Positions 1-6,649 are shown, numbered from the stretch's first letter. The stretch is DNA of 6,839 bases from Nitrospinota bacterium (GCA_027298165.1 JAPUGN010000195.1:1-6839), one strand, 5' to 3'. The notes: generated by a model from the sequence alone, not told the origin. Numbers and translations are program-made.

Positions 1-82
1 TCATAAGCGCTTTCGCCAGGGCGATGCCGGGATAGAGATGCCCTCCGGTCCCGCCGCCCGCTATGACGACCGAGTTCGTCAT
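1..82 (-). CDS. murG: MurG, UDP-GlcNAc:lipid I N-acetylglucosaminyltransferase (N-terminal fragment, runs off the left edge)
   Basis: Only the first 27 residues lie in the window. They contain the glycine-rich loop GGGTGGHLYPG (residues 9-19) just after a short hydrophobic strand (VVIA), which is the N-terminal signature of MurG. In the family this loop lies near the lipid I acceptor site of the N-terminal GT-B domain. MurG works on the cytoplasmic face of the membrane, adding GlcNAc from UDP-GlcNAc to lipid I to give lipid II. The start is an ATG at 82-80, 10 nt after the ftsW stop. The 10 bases between are all A/T and carry no Shine-Dalgarno sequence, so translation may depend on coupling to ftsW. 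Its place directly after ftsW is the usual dcw order. The identity is firm despite the short fragment, because motif and context agree. Confidence 0.93.
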   Translation of the reverse strand, partial: MTNSVVIAGGGTGGHLYPGIALAKALM

Positions 83-115
83 TAAAAAATATTCAACGCC
101 GGACCGAATGGTCCG
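83..115 (-). promoter_or_regulatory. Hairpin at the ftsW 3' end followed by a T-run, terminator- or attenuator-like
   Basis: On the minus strand a perfect 6-bp stem, CGGACC / GGTCCG with loop ATTC (115-100), is formed by codons in the last eight of ftsW. After the stem come GCGTTGAATA and then six T residues (89-84), ending just before the murG ATG. A GC-rich stem and a T-run recall an intrinsic terminator. However, the T-run starts about 10 nt beyond the stem, too far for a canonical one, and essential murG follows. It may be a weak attenuator, an mRNA processing or translation element, or chance. Confidence 0.3.
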
Positions 116-1205
116 AGATGTTCAACAATACTCCCGTGCACAACAACGTGATCAGCATGGACGACCCGCCCAGGCTGATGAAAGGAAGCGTTAATCCTTT
201 GGTCGGCAAAACGCCGACCGTTACACCCATATTGGTGAAGGCCTGCACGCCCACCAGAACGGTCAACCAGATGGCCAGATGTGTGCCGTATAAATCCTTG
301 GCTTGCGCAGCGATGGTGAACCCCCGCCAGATCAAAATGCCGAACAGCAGGACGATTCCCAGCGTGCCGATAATTCCCAGTTCCTCCCCAATCACGGAGA
401 AGATGAAATCCGTATGCGCTTCCGGCAGGTAAAACAGTTTCTGCCGACTGTCGCCCAACCCAAGTCCCCAGATGCCGCCGCGCCCGAACGCCAGAAACGA
501 CTGGATCGCCTGAAACCCGGTGTCCGAAGGGTCGGCCCAGGGATCGAGAAACGAAAGAATGCGCCGGGTCCGGTACTCCGCGCTCATCACCGCGGTGACC
601 AGAAACGGAATAACTCCCAGTACCGAATACACCAGAAACTTGGTGCGAATCCCGGCGACGTACAGCATGAGGAATGCCACGATGGAAATGATCATGGCGG
701 TGCCGAAATCCGGTTGCAGAAGAATCAGCAGGAAAAAGATTCCCAGCACGATCAGGTTGGGCAGATATCCGTACGCGAAACTTTTCAGTTTGTCGGCGCG
801 TTTCACCATCGACTTGGCAATGAACAGGATGACGGTGAACTTGGCGATCTCCGAGGGTTGCAGGGAAAACCCACCGAGCGTCAGCCACCGCCGCGCGCCG
901 CCGACTTCCTTGCTGAACGCGGGCACCATCACTGCCAGCAGAAGCAGGATCGTCGCCGCCATAATGAGCATGGTCAGTTTGTCCCACCGGTGATAATCGA
1001 ATTTGCGCGCGAACATCAGCAGACCGGTTCCCAGCAAGACCCACACCACGTGGCGCTTCAGCAGGTAAAACGAATCCTCGTAGGTCTCCTGCGCGTACAC
1101 GGCGCTGGAACTGAACACCATGACGATCCCCGCCAGGGTCAGCGCCGCAATGGCCCACGCCAGCGTTGAATCGCACCCGTACTGTTTTTTCCGATAGGAA
1201 CTCAC
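93..1205 (-). CDS. ftsW: FtsW, SEDS-family septal peptidoglycan glycosyltransferase
   Basis: A 370-residue polytopic membrane protein, close to the usual FtsW size. FtsW polymerises lipid II into glycan strands at the division septum together with its class B PBP partner (FtsI). Hydrophobic segments fall at about 14-34, 50-66, 77-95, 121-133, 148-164, 167-185, 189-207, 268-293, 308-324 and 345-364, consistent with ten helices. SEDS signatures are present: GGARRWL (102-108), LQPSEIAKF (115-123), LQPDFGTA (163-170), YLPEAHTDFIFSVIGEELG (259-277) and PTKGLTLPFISLGGSS (334-349). D266 in HTDFIF matches the catalytic Asp of SEDS polymerases (E. coli FtsW D297). The FtsW name over RodA rests on its place between murD and murG. 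The GTG start is supported by a strong Shine-Dalgarno, and an in-frame TGA upstream leaves no other ATG, GTG or TTG. The 55-nt spacer from murD holds nothing else I can support. Confidence 0.96.
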   Translation of the reverse strand: MSSYRKKQYGCDSTLAWAIAALTLAGIVMVFSSSAVYAQETYEDSFYLLKRHVVWVLLGTGLLMFARKFDYHRWDKLTMLIMAATILLLLAVMVPAFSKEVGGARRWLTLGGFSLQPSEIAKFTVILFIAKSMVKRADKLKSFAYGYLPNLIVLGIFFLLILLQPDFGTAMIISIVAFLMLYVAGIRTKFLVYSVLGVIPFLVTAVMSAEYRTRRILSFLDPWADPSDTGFQAIQSFLAFGRGGIWGLGLGDSRQKLFYLPEAHTDFIFSVIGEELGIIGTLGIVLLFGILIWRGFTIAAQAKDLYGTHLAIWLTVLVGVQAFTNMGVTVGVLPTKGLTLPFISLGGSSMLITLLCTGVLLNISDHSVRR

Positions 1206-1216
1206 GCGTCTCCTTT
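1203..1216 (-). promoter_or_regulatory. Ribosome binding site and GTG start of ftsW
   Basis: On the minus strand AAAGGAG (1216-1210) is followed by a 4-nt spacer, ACGC, and GTG (1205-1203). It fixes the ftsW start, since no other start codon lies in frame between the upstream in-frame TGA and this GTG. It is one of the strongest Shine-Dalgarno sequences in the window. Confidence 0.8.
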
Positions 1217-1260
1217 GGCGGCTTCCAATTATTGTGTTTCATGCTCAAGGTTCACGGACC

Positions 1261-2595
1261 TCACAGAGATTGAACGCATCCTTTAAATTGCCGGCCCCGG
1301 TCCTCGTAGTCCCGGAACATATCGAAGCTGGCGCAGGCCGGGGAAAACAGAACCACGTCCCCCGGTTGCGCGTGAGCGTAGGCCCCGCGAACGGCGGACT
1401 CCATGTCGTCCGCGCTTTCGTGCCCGAACGATCCGTTGAGGACCGTCTGGATTTTTGGCCGCGCTTCTCCAATCAACACCATGTGCTTGACTTTCTTTTT
1501 GAACAGCGCTTTCAACGATTGGAAATCGCTGTCCTTGTCCTGTCCGCCGGCGATCAATACGATGGGCCTCTCGAAACTGTTGAGCGATTTTTCCAGGGCG
1601 CCAATGTTGGTACCCTTGGAATCGTTGATAAAATCGATGCCGTTGATGGAGCGCACCCATTCCATACGGTGTTCCAGTCCTTTAAATGCGGGCAGGGCCT
1701 TGGTGATGATCGCGCTATCGATTCCAGCCAGGCGGGCCACCAGGACTGAAGGCAGAATGTTTTCCACCTGAAATTGCATGGCCTGTTGCAAGTCTCCGAT
1801 GCGGCAGACCGTCTCTTCCCGTTTGCCGTCGGCGAACAGGACGCAATCCTTTTTCAGATAACAACCGCGCTCCACCGGACCGTTCATGCTGAAATACCAT
1901 TTCTGCGAGGGCTTGCCCGCCGCGATGCGATGCACCCAGGGATCGTCCTGATTGAGCACCAGCACATCGTCCCGGGTCTGGTTGACGGCGATTTTTTCTT
2001 TCAGGGTGGCGTAATGTTCGATGGTTTTATGACGGTCGAGATGATCCGGCGTGATGTTCAGAAGCACCCCGATTTCGGGATGAAACTCCACCGTGCCTTC
2101 CAGTTGGAAACTGCTGACCTCGAGTACCCGGTAATCCCGCGGCGCATTCTGCACCTGGGAGATGAAGGGAATCCCGATATTGCCGCCGACCTGCACGTCT
2201 TTGCCGCCCCGTTCCAGCAGATGGCCGATCAGCGAGGTGGTGGTGGATTTACCGTTGGTTCCGGTCACCGCGATGATCGGCGTTTGGGTTACCCGGTACG
2301 CGAGTTCCAGCTCGCTGATAATTTCCGCGCCGCTTTGCCGGGCAGATTCCAGATCCGGCGAATGGATATCCACGCCGGGACTCAACACGACGAGTTCGGC
2401 ATCCGGCAGGGGCGTCGAGGACTGGAACACGGTGGTCACTCTGGGGTCGAGTTGTTTCAAAACCTCGGTCAGCGCCTCTTTCGGTTTGCTGTCGTGCAGG
2501 GTCACGCGCGCGCCCTGTTCCGCCAGGTAATGGGAGGCAGCGACGCCGGTCCGCGCCATGCCAATGATGGAAATTTGTTTGTTCTTAAACTTCAC
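1261..2595 (-). CDS. murD: MurD, UDP-N-acetylmuramoyl-L-alanine:D-glutamate ligase
   Basis: A 444-residue cytoplasmic Mur ligase of normal MurD length. It uses ATP to join D-Glu to UDP-MurNAc-L-Ala through an acyl phosphate. The N-terminal Rossmann-like UDP-binding domain begins IIGMARTGVAASHYL (10-24). The central ATPase domain has the P-loop VTGTNGKST (110-118, Lys116), EVSSFQLE (159-166) and NITPDHLDRH (180-189). K199 lines up with the carbamylated Lys of E. coli MurD (K198). The C-terminal domain carries GLEHRME (306-312), NDSKGTN (324-330, D-Glu site) and SPACASFDMFRDYEDRGRQF (418-437), all typical of MurD rather than MurC, MurE or MurF. The GTG start lies 3 nt after the mraY TAA and in the same frame, so no earlier start is possible. 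Its Shine-Dalgarno is inside the end of mraY, which suggests translational coupling. No key residue appears to be missing. Confidence 0.97.
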   Translation of the reverse strand: MKFKNKQISIIGMARTGVAASHYLAEQGARVTLHDSKPKEALTEVLKQLDPRVTTVFQSSTPLPDAELVVLSPGVDIHSPDLESARQSGAEIISELELAYRVTQTPIIAVTGTNGKSTTTSLIGHLLERGGKDVQVGGNIGIPFISQVQNAPRDYRVLEVSSFQLEGTVEFHPEIGVLLNITPDHLDRHKTIEHYATLKEKIAVNQTRDDVLVLNQDDPWVHRIAAGKPSQKWYFSMNGPVERGCYLKKDCVLFADGKREETVCRIGDLQQAMQFQVENILPSVLVARLAGIDSAIITKALPAFKGLEHRMEWVRSINGIDFINDSKGTNIGALEKSLNSFERPIVLIAGGQDKDSDFQSLKALFKKKVKHMVLIGEARPKIQTVLNGSFGHESADDMESAVRGAYAHAQPGDVVLFSPACASFDMFRDYEDRGRQFKGCVQSL

Positions 2596-2605
2596 GCGTT
2601 ACCTC
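2593..2605 (-). promoter_or_regulatory. Ribosome binding site and GTG start of murD, overlapping the mraY stop
   Basis: GAGGT (2605-2601 on the minus strand) runs into the mraY TAA stop and sits 5 nt before the murD GTG (2595-2593). A ribosome ending mraY would be placed over this site, as expected for translational coupling. It decides the murD start because the TAA is itself in the murD frame. Confidence 0.75.
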
Positions 2606-3684
2606 AGTTTGAGCGTACTCAGACTGGCGATGGCCAGAATCGCCGCGACGATCCAGAACCGGACGATCACTTTCGGTTCCGGCCAGCCCAGTTGTTCGAA
2701 ATGGTGATCCAGGGGCGCCATCTTGAAAAACCGTTTTCCCCCGGTGTATTTGAAATAGCCGACCTGAATGATGACGGACAACGCTTCGATGACGAAGATT
2801 CCGCCGATGGGAATCAGTAGGAGTTCCTGCTTGGAGATGCAGGCGATGGTGCCCAGTACCCCGCCGAGTGACAGGGAACCGACATCGCCCATGAAGATTT
2901 GCGCGGGGTAGGTGTTGTACCAGAGAAACCCCAGGCTGGCACCGACGATTGCGGCGGTCAGCACCGCCAGTTCTCCCGCTTCCCGGATGTGCTGGATGTT
3001 CAGGTATTCGGCGAATTTGAAATGGCCGGTCAAATAAACGATACCGGTAAACGCGACCGTCGCGATGATGATCGGCCCGATGGCCAACCCGTCGAGCCCG
3101 TCGGTCAAATTTACCGCGTTGGAGGTGCCGACCACGATGAACGCGATGAATATCAGGTACCCCCAGCCGAGGTCGGGGGTGAAATCCTTGAAGAAGGGAA
3201 CGAACAGTTGGCTGGCGTAATCGGTCCGGACCGGATCGTAGTACACCAGAAATACTCCGATGCCCACACTCAGCAGGGCCTGGAGAAGCAGTTTGCTGCG
3301 CGCCCGGAGGCCGTCGCCTTTGCGGAATTTCAAAACATCGTCGTACAGGCCGATCAACCCGAACCCGACGGCGGCGAAAATAACCACCCAGATGTAAATG
3401 TTGCTGAGGTTCGCCCACAGCAGGGTGGAGAGGACAAATGAAAACAGGATCAGCAGTCCGCCCATGGTCGGTGTGCCCGCTTTGCTGAGGTGATGCTCCG
3501 GTCCGTCGTTGCGGATTTTTTCGCCGATCTGCAGTCTCTGGAGAAAACGGATCAGGTAAGGGGTGATCAGCAGGCACAGCAGGAGCGCGGTAATTCCGGC
3601 CCACGCCGACCGGAACGTGATGTACCGGAACACGTTGAAGACCGAAAACTCAGAACTGAGTGGATAAAAAATGTGATAAAACAT
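2599..3684 (-). CDS. mraY: MraY, phospho-N-acetylmuramoyl-pentapeptide transferase (lipid I synthase)
   Basis: A 361-residue polytopic membrane enzyme, nearly the length of E. coli MraY. It moves phospho-MurNAc-pentapeptide from UDP to undecaprenyl phosphate, giving lipid I and UMP, on the cytoplasmic side. The N-terminus (FYPL, NVFRYITFR) and HLSKAGTPTMGG (65-76) are classic MraY. About ten hydrophobic segments alternate with the cytoplasmic active-site loops. Catalytic or Mg-binding acidic residues are present: DD at 115-116, NLTDGLDGLA (192-201; D195 and D198) and FMGDVGS (264-270; D267). The C-terminal motif, usually PxHHHxE, reads PLDHHFE (324-330), so the first His is Asp at residue 326 while the next two are kept. 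The C-terminus (WPEPKVIVRFW, then STLKLR) closely follows proteobacterial MraY. The ATG start has AGAGGA 5 nt upstream, which overlaps the murF stop. Essential and membrane-embedded, it is the target of tunicamycin- and muraymycin-type inhibitors. Confidence 0.97.
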   Translation of the reverse strand: MFYHIFYPLSSEFSVFNVFRYITFRSAWAGITALLLCLLITPYLIRFLQRLQIGEKIRNDGPEHHLSKAGTPTMGGLLILFSFVLSTLLWANLSNIYIWVVIFAAVGFGLIGLYDDVLKFRKGDGLRARSKLLLQALLSVGIGVFLVYYDPVRTDYASQLFVPFFKDFTPDLGWGYLIFIAFIVVGTSNAVNLTDGLDGLAIGPIIIATVAFTGIVYLTGHFKFAEYLNIQHIREAGELAVLTAAIVGASLGFLWYNTYPAQIFMGDVGSLSLGGVLGTIACISKQELLLIPIGGIFVIEALSVIIQVGYFKYTGGKRFFKMAPLDHHFEQLGWPEPKVIVRFWIVAAILAIASLSTLKLR

Positions 3685-3692
3685 CGTTTCCT

Positions 3693-5087
3693 CTAAACCT
3701 TTTTCATGAGTCCTTCTAAAACCAGTTCCATGCGCACCCCGCGCGATCCTTTGAACAAAATACAGTCGCCGGGCCCCACGCGTTCGGCCAGATAATCGAC
3801 CGCATTCTGATGGTCGTTGAATAGCGCAACCCAGGCGGCGTTCATTCCCGATGCCCGTGCGCTTTCGCCTGCGAGCCGCGCGCTTTCACCGACACATACA
3901 AAACCGTCGAAAGCTAGAGCGGCGGCTTCCGCGCCGATTTGCCGGTGCGCCGGTTCGGTCTCGTCTCCCAACTCCAGCATGTCTCCCATCACCAGAAACT
4001 TTTTGCCGGGGGTATCGAATTGTTCCAGTGTTCGCATCGCCTCCCGCACCGATTGCGGGTTGGCGTTGTAGGTGTCGTTCAGGAAGATGATGTCGTGATG
4101 GCGAATGACTTCGTTTCTCTGCCGGAGCATCCGCAGATTCTGAATGCCTTCGTTCATGCGTTCCGGCGCGATGCCCAACACCTGTCCCACTGCCATGGCG
4201 GCCAGTGCGTTATAAATATTGAACCGGCCGAGCAGGGGCAGATGAATCGGAACCGTGCCGCCGGGGGTGTGCACCTTGAAGTCGAATCCTGTTTCGCCCA
4301 GCGGTTGAATATTTTCGGCCTGGATATCCGCCGGCTGGTCGATGCCGAAGGTCAGCACCTGGGCTCGGATGTTCTGTGCCAGTTCGTGCACCAGTGGGTC
4401 GTCGGCATTGACGACGGCGGTGCCGCTCTCGTCCAGCGCCTGGAACAGCTCGCCTTTGGCGGCCTGGATATTCTCTAACGATTTCAGATCGATCATGTGT
4501 GCACGTGAAATATTGGTGATCACTCCGATTTGAGGCCGTGCGATTTCTGCCAAGCGCGCGATTTCCCCGGCACCGCTCATACCCATTTCCAGAACCGCCA
4601 CCTCATGCGACCCGTCCAGCTTCAGCAGGCTCAACGGGAGCCCGATATGGTTGTTCAAGTTGCCCTGGGTCTTTAACGTGTTGAATCGGGTGTTGGTAAT
4701 GCCAGCGATCATTTCCTTGGTGGTCGACTTGCCGTTGGTGCCGGTGACGCCCACCACGCGGACGGGAGACTGGCTCCGGTGATAGGCCGCCAGTTCCTGC
4801 AGAGCGTGCAGGGTGTCCGGAACCGCCACCGCGAACGCGCCTTTTTCCTTGAGGGGAGCTTTTTTGAGCGCCTCCTGATCCGAAACCACCACGCCCGCGG
4901 CCTGGTTTTCGATCACCTGGCCCAAAAAAGCGTGGCCGTCGAACTGGTCGCCTTTGATGCAAACGAACAACTCGCCGGGCTGCATCGTTCTCGAATCGAT
5001 CGAGACGCCTTGAAATGTCTGTGCCAATTCGCCGATCACGCGTTCTCCTTTAACGGCGTTTACCAATGTGTTCAAATCGCTTTCCAT
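3693..5087 (-). CDS. murF: MurF, UDP-MurNAc-tripeptide:D-alanyl-D-alanine ligase
   Basis: A cytoplasmic Mur ligase of 464 residues from the chosen ATG. It adds D-Ala-D-Ala to UDP-MurNAc-tripeptide to complete the pentapeptide that MraY uses. The N-terminal domain has SIDSRTMQPGELFVCIKG (29-46, MurE/MurF-type uridine pocket). The ATPase domain has VTGTNGKST (114-122, Lys120), GNLNNHIGLPLSLL (142-155), EMGMSGAGEIARLA (167-180) and NISRAH (192-197). K211 in AAKGEL matches the usually carbamylated Lys. The C-terminal domain has NDTYNANPQS (337-346), MGDMLELG (367-374) and KGSRGVRME (446-454), which identify MurF. The G-R motif usual before the NDSYNAN strand reads RQR (322-324) here. The ATG at 5087 overlaps the murE stop by one base in TGATG. 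A TTG directly before it is in frame but is a weaker start choice. No strong Shine-Dalgarno is visible, so coupling to murE is likely. Confidence 0.97.
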   Translation of the reverse strand: MESDLNTLVNAVKGERVIGELAQTFQGVSIDSRTMQPGELFVCIKGDQFDGHAFLGQVIENQAAGVVVSDQEALKKAPLKEKGAFAVAVPDTLHALQELAAYHRSQSPVRVVGVTGTNGKSTTKEMIAGITNTRFNTLKTQGNLNNHIGLPLSLLKLDGSHEVAVLEMGMSGAGEIARLAEIARPQIGVITNISRAHMIDLKSLENIQAAKGELFQALDESGTAVVNADDPLVHELAQNIRAQVLTFGIDQPADIQAENIQPLGETGFDFKVHTPGGTVPIHLPLLGRFNIYNALAAMAVGQVLGIAPERMNEGIQNLRMLRQRNEVIRHHDIIFLNDTYNANPQSVREAMRTLEQFDTPGKKFLVMGDMLELGDETEPAHRQIGAEAAALAFDGFVCVGESARLAGESARASGMNAAWVALFNDHQNAVDYLAERVGPGDCILFKGSRGVRMELVLEGLMKKV

Positions 5088-6586
5088 CAACCCACGCCCA
5101 GCCTGATCCTCAGAGCCCGCACCGCCTCTTCGCGGTCGTCAAAATGGATTTTCCCGGATTTGAGGATCTGGTAGTCTTCGTGCCCTTTGCCGGCGATCAA
5201 TACGAGGTCGCCGGTCTGTGCCTTCTTGATGGCGAAATCGATCGCTTCCCTGCGGTTGGGGAGGATCGTGTAGTGTTCTTTCGGTTTCCGGCCTGCGGGG
5301 ATGCCCTCGCAAATGTGCTGGATGATCTGTTCCGGGTCCTCGGTGCGGGGGTTGTCCGAGGTGATGACGGTGAAGTCGCTCATCTCCAGCGCGACGCGTC
5401 CCATTTCCTTGCGTTTGCCGGGGTCACGGTCGCCGCCGCATCCGAACACGACAATCACCCGGTTTTTGGAGAGGGTGCGGGCGACTTTCAGGGCGTTGGC
5501 CAGCGCGTCGTCGGTATGCGCGTAATCGACGGCTACGATGAAGTTCTGCCCCTGCTGAATTTTTTCAAACCGGCCCGGAACCCGCTCCAGCGATTGAATG
5601 CCTTGCGCGATATGTGCGAGGGAAATGCCTTGTGCCAACGCGACGGCGGAGGCGGAGAGCAGGTTGTGAACATTGTGCCGCCCAAGCAGGGGGGACGAAA
5701 TGGCCTGGGTGCCTGAAGGCGTTTTCAGGGTGAACCGAATACCGTCTTCCAACAGGACACAATCCTCCGCCGTCACGTCTGCACGTGAATCCAATCCGGT
5801 GGTCAGTGTTTCTATGGAACTTTCCTGCACGATTTCCTGTCCCACCGGGTCGTCGATGTTGATGACCTGGTTTTTAATTTTGCAATCGCGGAACAAAATC
5901 TTTTTGCTGTCCTTGTAATGTTCAAACGTTTTGTGGTAATCGAGGTGGTCCCGGGTGAGATTGGTGAACACTCCGACCGCGAACCGCAACTCCCGCACCC
6001 GCTTGAGCGTTAGCGAATGGGAGGACACCTCGATGCAGCATTTTTCCACCCCTTTGCCGGCCATCTCGTGGAGCATGCGATTGATCTCCAGCGCCTCCGG
6101 CGTGGTCATGGGAGCGGGGTATTCGTTGCCGCCGTAGCGGTAATTGATGGTGCCGATGACCCCGCAGGAATGGCCCGCCGTTTCAAAAATTTTTTCCAAT
6201 ATATAGGTCAACGTGGTTTTGCCGTTGGTGCCGGTGATGCCGATCAAATCCAGCCGGTCCGAGGGGCGTCCGTAAAACCGGTCGGACAGCCAGGCCAGCA
6301 CATGCCTGGAATCGTCCACATGAATGGCGGTGACGCCCGGGCTCTTCAATCCCGTTTTAGCCATATCCGCTTTCGACACTTCGGTGACGAAGGCGGCCGC
6401 CTGCTTCTCGACGGCCTGCCCGATGAATCGGCTGCCGTCGTGGTGGTGGCCGGGCATGGCGACAAACAGGGCCTCGGGCTCCACTTTGCGGGAGTCGTAG
6501 GCGATGGACTCAATATTCCGATCCAAGGTTCCGTTGATGTCAGCCATGGGGTAACCGTCGATCAGGTTCAAAAGTGTGTGACCCAT
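5087..6586 (-). CDS. murE: MurE, UDP-MurNAc-L-Ala-D-Glu:meso-2,6-diaminopimelate ligase
   Basis: A 499-residue cytoplasmic Mur ligase, typical MurE length. It adds the third stem-peptide residue to UDP-MurNAc-dipeptide using ATP. Visible in order: YDSRKVEPEALFVAMPG (30-46, uridine-binding domain), ITGTNGKTT (117-125, P-loop with Lys123), TTPE (161-164), EVSSHSL (186-192), TNLTRDHLDYH (208-218), GRHNVHNLLSA (302-312), VPGRFE (336-341), VDYAHTDDAL (353-362), FGCGGDRDPGKR (381-392) and GKGHE (466-470). K228 lines up with the carbamylated Lys. DNPR (411-414) is the recognised specificity motif of meso-DAP-adding MurE, so the peptidoglycan is predicted to be DAP-type rather than Lys-type. The ATG at 6586 has AGAGGG close upstream (GAGG spaced only 3 nt). 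A second in-frame ATG at 6547 has no Shine-Dalgarno and would cut into the N-terminal fold. It follows ftsI after 63 nt and overlaps murF by one base. Confidence 0.97.
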   Translation of the reverse strand: MGHTLLNLIDGYPMADINGTLDRNIESIAYDSRKVEPEALFVAMPGHHHDGSRFIGQAVEKQAAAFVTEVSKADMAKTGLKSPGVTAIHVDDSRHVLAWLSDRFYGRPSDRLDLIGITGTNGKTTLTYILEKIFETAGHSCGVIGTINYRYGGNEYPAPMTTPEALEINRMLHEMAGKGVEKCCIEVSSHSLTLKRVRELRFAVGVFTNLTRDHLDYHKTFEHYKDSKKILFRDCKIKNQVINIDDPVGQEIVQESSIETLTTGLDSRADVTAEDCVLLEDGIRFTLKTPSGTQAISSPLLGRHNVHNLLSASAVALAQGISLAHIAQGIQSLERVPGRFEKIQQGQNFIVAVDYAHTDDALANALKVARTLSKNRVIVVFGCGGDRDPGKRKEMGRVALEMSDFTVITSDNPRTEDPEQIIQHICEGIPAGRKPKEHYTILPNRREAIDFAIKKAQTGDLVLIAGKGHEDYQILKSGKIHFDDREEAVRALRIRLGVG

Positions 6587-6598
6587 AACCCTCTGATA

Positions 6599-6640
6599 GA
6601 AGGGGCGCCGGCGGTCCTAACACAGGGCGCGTTCCCCTTC
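6599..6640 (-). repeat. Interrupted inverted repeat in the ftsI-murE spacer
   Basis: On the minus strand the spacer contains GAAGGGG (6640-6634) and its complement CCCCTTC (6605-6599), a 7-bp stem. In another pairing a 6-bp outer stem and a 5-bp inner stem (GCGCC with GGCGC) form, with a 4-nt bulge and a 16-nt loop. The right arm ends 5 nt before the murE Shine-Dalgarno (AGAGGG). No T-run follows, so it is not an intrinsic terminator. It might affect mRNA stability or ribosome access to murE, or be chance in GC-rich DNA. Confidence 0.35.
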
Positions 6641-6649
6641 GGACTTCAG

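Noticed and set aside
303..1169. A 288-codon open frame on the plus strand antisense to ftsW
   Set aside because: The product is rich in Gln, Arg and His, as expected from reading the complement of a hydrophobic membrane gene; no motif or ribosome binding site supports it.
82..1248. A 388-codon open frame on the minus strand overlapping ftsW in another frame
   Set aside because: The product is Arg/Gly/His-rich with no recognisable motif, while the ftsW frame shows all SEDS signatures. It is a shadow frame produced by GC-rich codons.
1206..1260. A possible small peptide or promoter in the murD-ftsW spacer
   Set aside because: The only ATG there opens into the shadow frame over ftsW and lacks a ribosome binding site; no -35/-10 pair is visible, and the spacer otherwise contains just the ftsW ribosome binding site.
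1774..2820. A 348-codon open frame on the plus strand antisense to murD and the end of mraY
   Set aside because: It crosses two well-supported genes, has low-complexity charged composition and no family motif.
3222..3233. A perfect 12-bp palindrome, CGGTCCGGACCG, inside mraY
   Set aside because: It falls on ordinary codons (PVRT) in a GC-rich gene, has no spacer or partner site and no promoter beside it; chance is the simplest reading.
2585..3604. A 339-codon open frame on the minus strand inside mraY
   Set aside because: Shadow frame of mraY; Arg/Pro/His-rich with no motif, and mraY itself is unmistakable.
6181..6206. An A/T-rich stretch in murE that looks like a promoter -10 region
   Set aside because: No -35 box at proper spacing on either strand, and the bases encode a normal part of MurE (ILEKIFET).
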